Positions 62,349 through 64,000 of a stretch of DNA of 64,000 nucleotides are shown piece by piece; within the stretch, counting starts at the first letter, position 1; the number at the start of each line of letters is the position of its first letter. The stretch comes from Chryseobacterium sp. JUb7 (GTDB lineage Bacteria; Bacteroidota; Bacteroidia; Flavobacteriales; Weeksellaceae). Made by a program: the position numbers and the translations under genes. The notes under the pieces are model-generated. The model searched no databases, was not told the origin of the DNA, and saw only the letters and a list, made by a program, of their open reading frames with translations. Location of the stretch: positions 94,673 to 158,672 of the forward strand of contig NZ_JANUFF010000012.1 of the NCBI RefSeq assembly GCF_024806495.1. Direction: 5' to 3'.

Positions 62349-63208
62349 TGAAAAAAATACTGGTAATTGGAGGAAACGGTCAATTAGGAAACTGTATAAG
62401 AAAAATAGCTCCGGATTTTGAACTGGACTATGAGTTCGTGTTTACAGATTCTCAAACATTAGATATTACAGACGAAGATCAGATTAATAATTTTTTTAAT
62501 AACGAAAAACCGGATTTTTGTATTAATGCATCGGCATACACAGCAGTGGATCTGGCAGAAAAAGAAAAAGAGAAAGCTTTTGCAGTCAATGCTGATGGTG
62601 TTGGCTATCTGGCCCAGGCTTGTCAAGATAATAAGGCAATATTAATTCACGTTTCTACCGATTACGTTTTTGATGGTGAAACAAATCTTTGCTATTCAGA
62701 AGATGATTTCACAAATCCTATCGGAGTGTATGGTGAATCAAAATTAAAAGGTGAAGAGCTCGCTTTAGAGTTTAATCCCAAAACGGTTATTTTGAGAACA
62801 TCATGGCTATATTCGGAATTCAATAAGAATTTTGTGAAAACCATGTTAAACCTTTTCTCTCAAAAAGAAGAATTAGGCATTGTTGGAGATCAGTTTGGAC
62901 AACCTACAAATGCGAATGATCTGGCTGAAGCAATTATGAACATCATTGATGCTCCTCAAAAAACATACGGCGTTTTTCACTTTTCAAACTATCCGGAAAC
63001 GACATGGTTTGAGTTTGCTCAAAAGATTGCTGAGTTTTCAAAATCTTCAATTAAACTGAATGCTTTAACAACAGAACAATATCCTACTCCTGCAAAGAGA
63101 CCAAAAAGAAGTACGATGTGCTTAGACAAAATAGAGGATATCTACAAAGTTGAAACGAAGCATTGGGAAAACAGCCTGGAAGAGTGTATTGATATCCTTG
63201 CAAAATAA
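62348..63208 (+). CDS. rfbD: dTDP-4-dehydrorhamnose reductase
   Basis: 286 aa extended SDR: N-terminal ILVIGGNGQLGNCIR, NASAYTAVDLAEKE, the catalytic VSTDYVFDG and YGESKLKGE (Y-x3-K), RTSWLYSEF and a C-terminal RPKRSTMCLDK. This is the RmlD pattern. It makes dTDP-L-rhamnose or a related 6-deoxy sugar, for glycans made by the upstream polysaccharide genes. The other rml genes are not in the window. Confidence 0.9.
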   Translation: MKKILVIGGNGQLGNCIRKIAPDFELDYEFVFTDSQTLDITDEDQINNFFNNEKPDFCINASAYTAVDLAEKEKEKAFAVNADGVGYLAQACQDNKAILIHVSTDYVFDGETNLCYSEDDFTNPIGVYGESKLKGEELALEFNPKTVILRTSWLYSEFNKNFVKTMLNLFSQKEELGIVGDQFGQPTNANDLAEAIMNIIDAPQKTYGVFHFSNYPETTWFEFAQKIAEFSKSSIKLNALTTEQYPTPAKRPKRSTMCLDKIEDIYKVETKHWENSLEECIDILAK

Positions 63209-63216
63209 TATAATAT

Positions 63217-63903
63217 ATGAAGAATCTAGGAATTGTTATTTTGGTTTTATTTGTTCAGCTTTTCAGTGCTCAAAATGTGTACATGACAAAAGTTGAAAAG
63301 ACAAATGATAACACAGACAAGTTTTTTTACAAAATAAATGAAGAAGCGAAAGATGCTCAATATTTGGGCGAAGTAGAAGTCCAGGGTTTTTCAAAAGATG
63401 ACGCTGCTGTTTTTTCATTAATATATAAAAAGGCCAAAGAAATTGGAGCCAATACTTTTACATTAAAACCTTTTGAAAATATAGATGGAAGTCCGCAGAT
63501 ATTCAATCCTGCAAACTATAAATTGTCCTTATATTATCTTCCTAAGGAAAAACTATTAAACCAGACGGGCCATGTTTACTTATTTGCATCATCCGATAAA
63601 AATCAAAAAATAAGCATAGACAGGAAGGATTACGAAATATCTCCGAGATCCTACCTTATAATCAATATAACTCCCGGAAAAATATATACTATTTCTACAA
63701 AAAAACTTTTAGGCTCTACCATTAGACTGCAGCCGAAAGCGGGAGAAGAAAACCAGTATTTTCAGATCTCAGCGACAAAAATCAAATCAGATGAGTCTGG
63801 TGTTGGAGGTCTTAATTTGAAAAGTGGTGATATAATAGGTTTAGAAAAATCATATGCCGAATTTTTAAGTACTATATATAATAAGGAAAAGCAGAGTAAT
63901 TAA
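63217..63903 (+). CDS. secreted protein of unknown function
   Basis: 228 aa, signal peptide ending ...QLFSAQ. The segment DAQYLGEVEVQGFSKDDAAVFSLIYKKAKEIGANTFTLKP near 45-85 is the most ordered part; the rest is beta-rich. No domain recognised. It follows rfbD by eight bases and is closed by a terminator overlapping its stop codon. Confidence 0.72.
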   Translation: MKNLGIVILVLFVQLFSAQNVYMTKVEKTNDNTDKFFYKINEEAKDAQYLGEVEVQGFSKDDAAVFSLIYKKAKEIGANTFTLKPFENIDGSPQIFNPANYKLSLYYLPKEKLLNQTGHVYLFASSDKNQKISIDRKDYEISPRSYLIINITPGKIYTISTKKLLGSTIRLQPKAGEENQYFQISATKIKSDESGVGGLNLKSGDIIGLEKSYAEFLSTIYNKEKQSN

Positions 63904-63916
63904 CCTCTGCTTTTTT
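63887..63916 (+). terminator. intrinsic terminator overlapping the stop codon
   Basis: Perfect 10-bp stem 63887-63896 with 63905-63914, loop of eight containing the stop codon, T-run to 63916. Confidence 0.85.
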
Positions 63917-63949
63917 ATTAGAAGCTTGATCCCGCTATCCGCACTCGCT

Positions 63950-63996
63950 ATTTTGATTATTTCGGCGAGCCTTTGGCTCGCCGAAATAATCAAAAT
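63950..63996. repeat. 22-bp perfect inverted repeat at the window end
   Basis: Arms 63950-63971 and 63975-63996 are perfectly complementary with a TTT loop. It is GC-richer in its core (GGCGAGCC) than its surroundings. The preceding 'CCCGCTATCCGCACTCGCTATTTT' resembles a dispersed chryseobacterial intergenic repeat, by memory. The element continues to or beyond the window edge. Confidence 0.88.
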
Positions 63997-64000
63997 GAGC

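Noticed and set aside
1..64000. tRNA, rRNA, prophage, transposase or CRISPR
   Set aside because: I looked for clover-leaf arms with CCA-type ends, integrase or transposase motifs and regularly spaced repeats and saw none; a tool-based scan could still find a short RNA.

Overview
The window is AT-rich, tightly packed bacterial DNA that reads as the chromosome of a flavobacterium of the family Weeksellaceae, most likely Chryseobacterium or a close relative. The signs are a dense flexirubin-type pigment cluster, -7 boxes of the Bacteroidota form TAnnTTTG, a type IX secretion C-terminal tail, the order outer-membrane barrel / uppS / bamA / ompH / ompH, and recurring short palindromic intergenic repeats. 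Family assignments rest on motifs and memory; no database search was run.

Positions 1-1665 hold the end of an M23 peptidase gene. From about 1947 to 37365 lies the aryl-polyene / dialkylresorcinol (flexirubin) locus. A rightward pair (1974-4512) carries an acyl-activating enzyme and two tandem secreted paralogues, the second frameshifted. A leftward flavin halogenase-like gene (4547-5800) is divergent from a rightward operon (5899-14268) of tyrosine ammonia-lyase, ketoreductase, ketosynthase, ACP, acyltransferase, CrtI-like oxidoreductase and an Ntn-hydrolase lipoprotein. A long leftward operon (27331 down to 14275) carries a possible HTH protein, a BtrH-like protein, an ABC exporter, a thioesterase, three ketosynthase-fold proteins plus a chain-length-factor-like one, a second ACP, a deacetylase, LolA, a lipoprotein, a barrel, a dehydratase, a small secreted protein and a GT2-DUF2062 protein. 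After a rightward M16 peptidase, the last leftward operon (37313 down to 30681) has an MMPL-acyltransferase fusion, darA, darB and two ApeP-like dehydratases.

Inferred logic: tyrosine is deaminated to 4-coumarate, activated, loaded on ACP and extended by the ketosynthase, reductase and dehydratase set into an aryl polyene. DarB and DarA make the dialkylresorcinol. One of several acyltransferase-like proteins joins the two as an ester. The flavin enzyme may chlorinate the ring. ABC, MMPL, LolA-like and outer-membrane parts place the pigment in the outer membrane.

From 37510 to the end nearly everything is rightward: EpsG-like membrane proteins, a large duplicated T9SS-secreted protein, topA, a decayed small gene on the other strand, a beta-propeller glycosidase, an ecotin-like inhibitor, an arginase-fold protein lacking metal ligands, a GT2, a WecA-type initiating transferase, Wza- and Wzc-like export proteins with a nine-unit Gly-Tyr tail, then barrel / uppS / bamA / ompH / ompH, a thioesterase, an rmlD-like reductase and a secreted unknown. 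The window ends in a 22-bp perfect hairpin.

Most notable: two short palindromic repeats inserted in frame in one ketosynthase gene, a family of intergenic inverted repeats inside the pigment operons, three apparent one-base homopolymer expansions that break two genes, a three-part MMPL fusion, and several proteins whose catalytic residues are missing.
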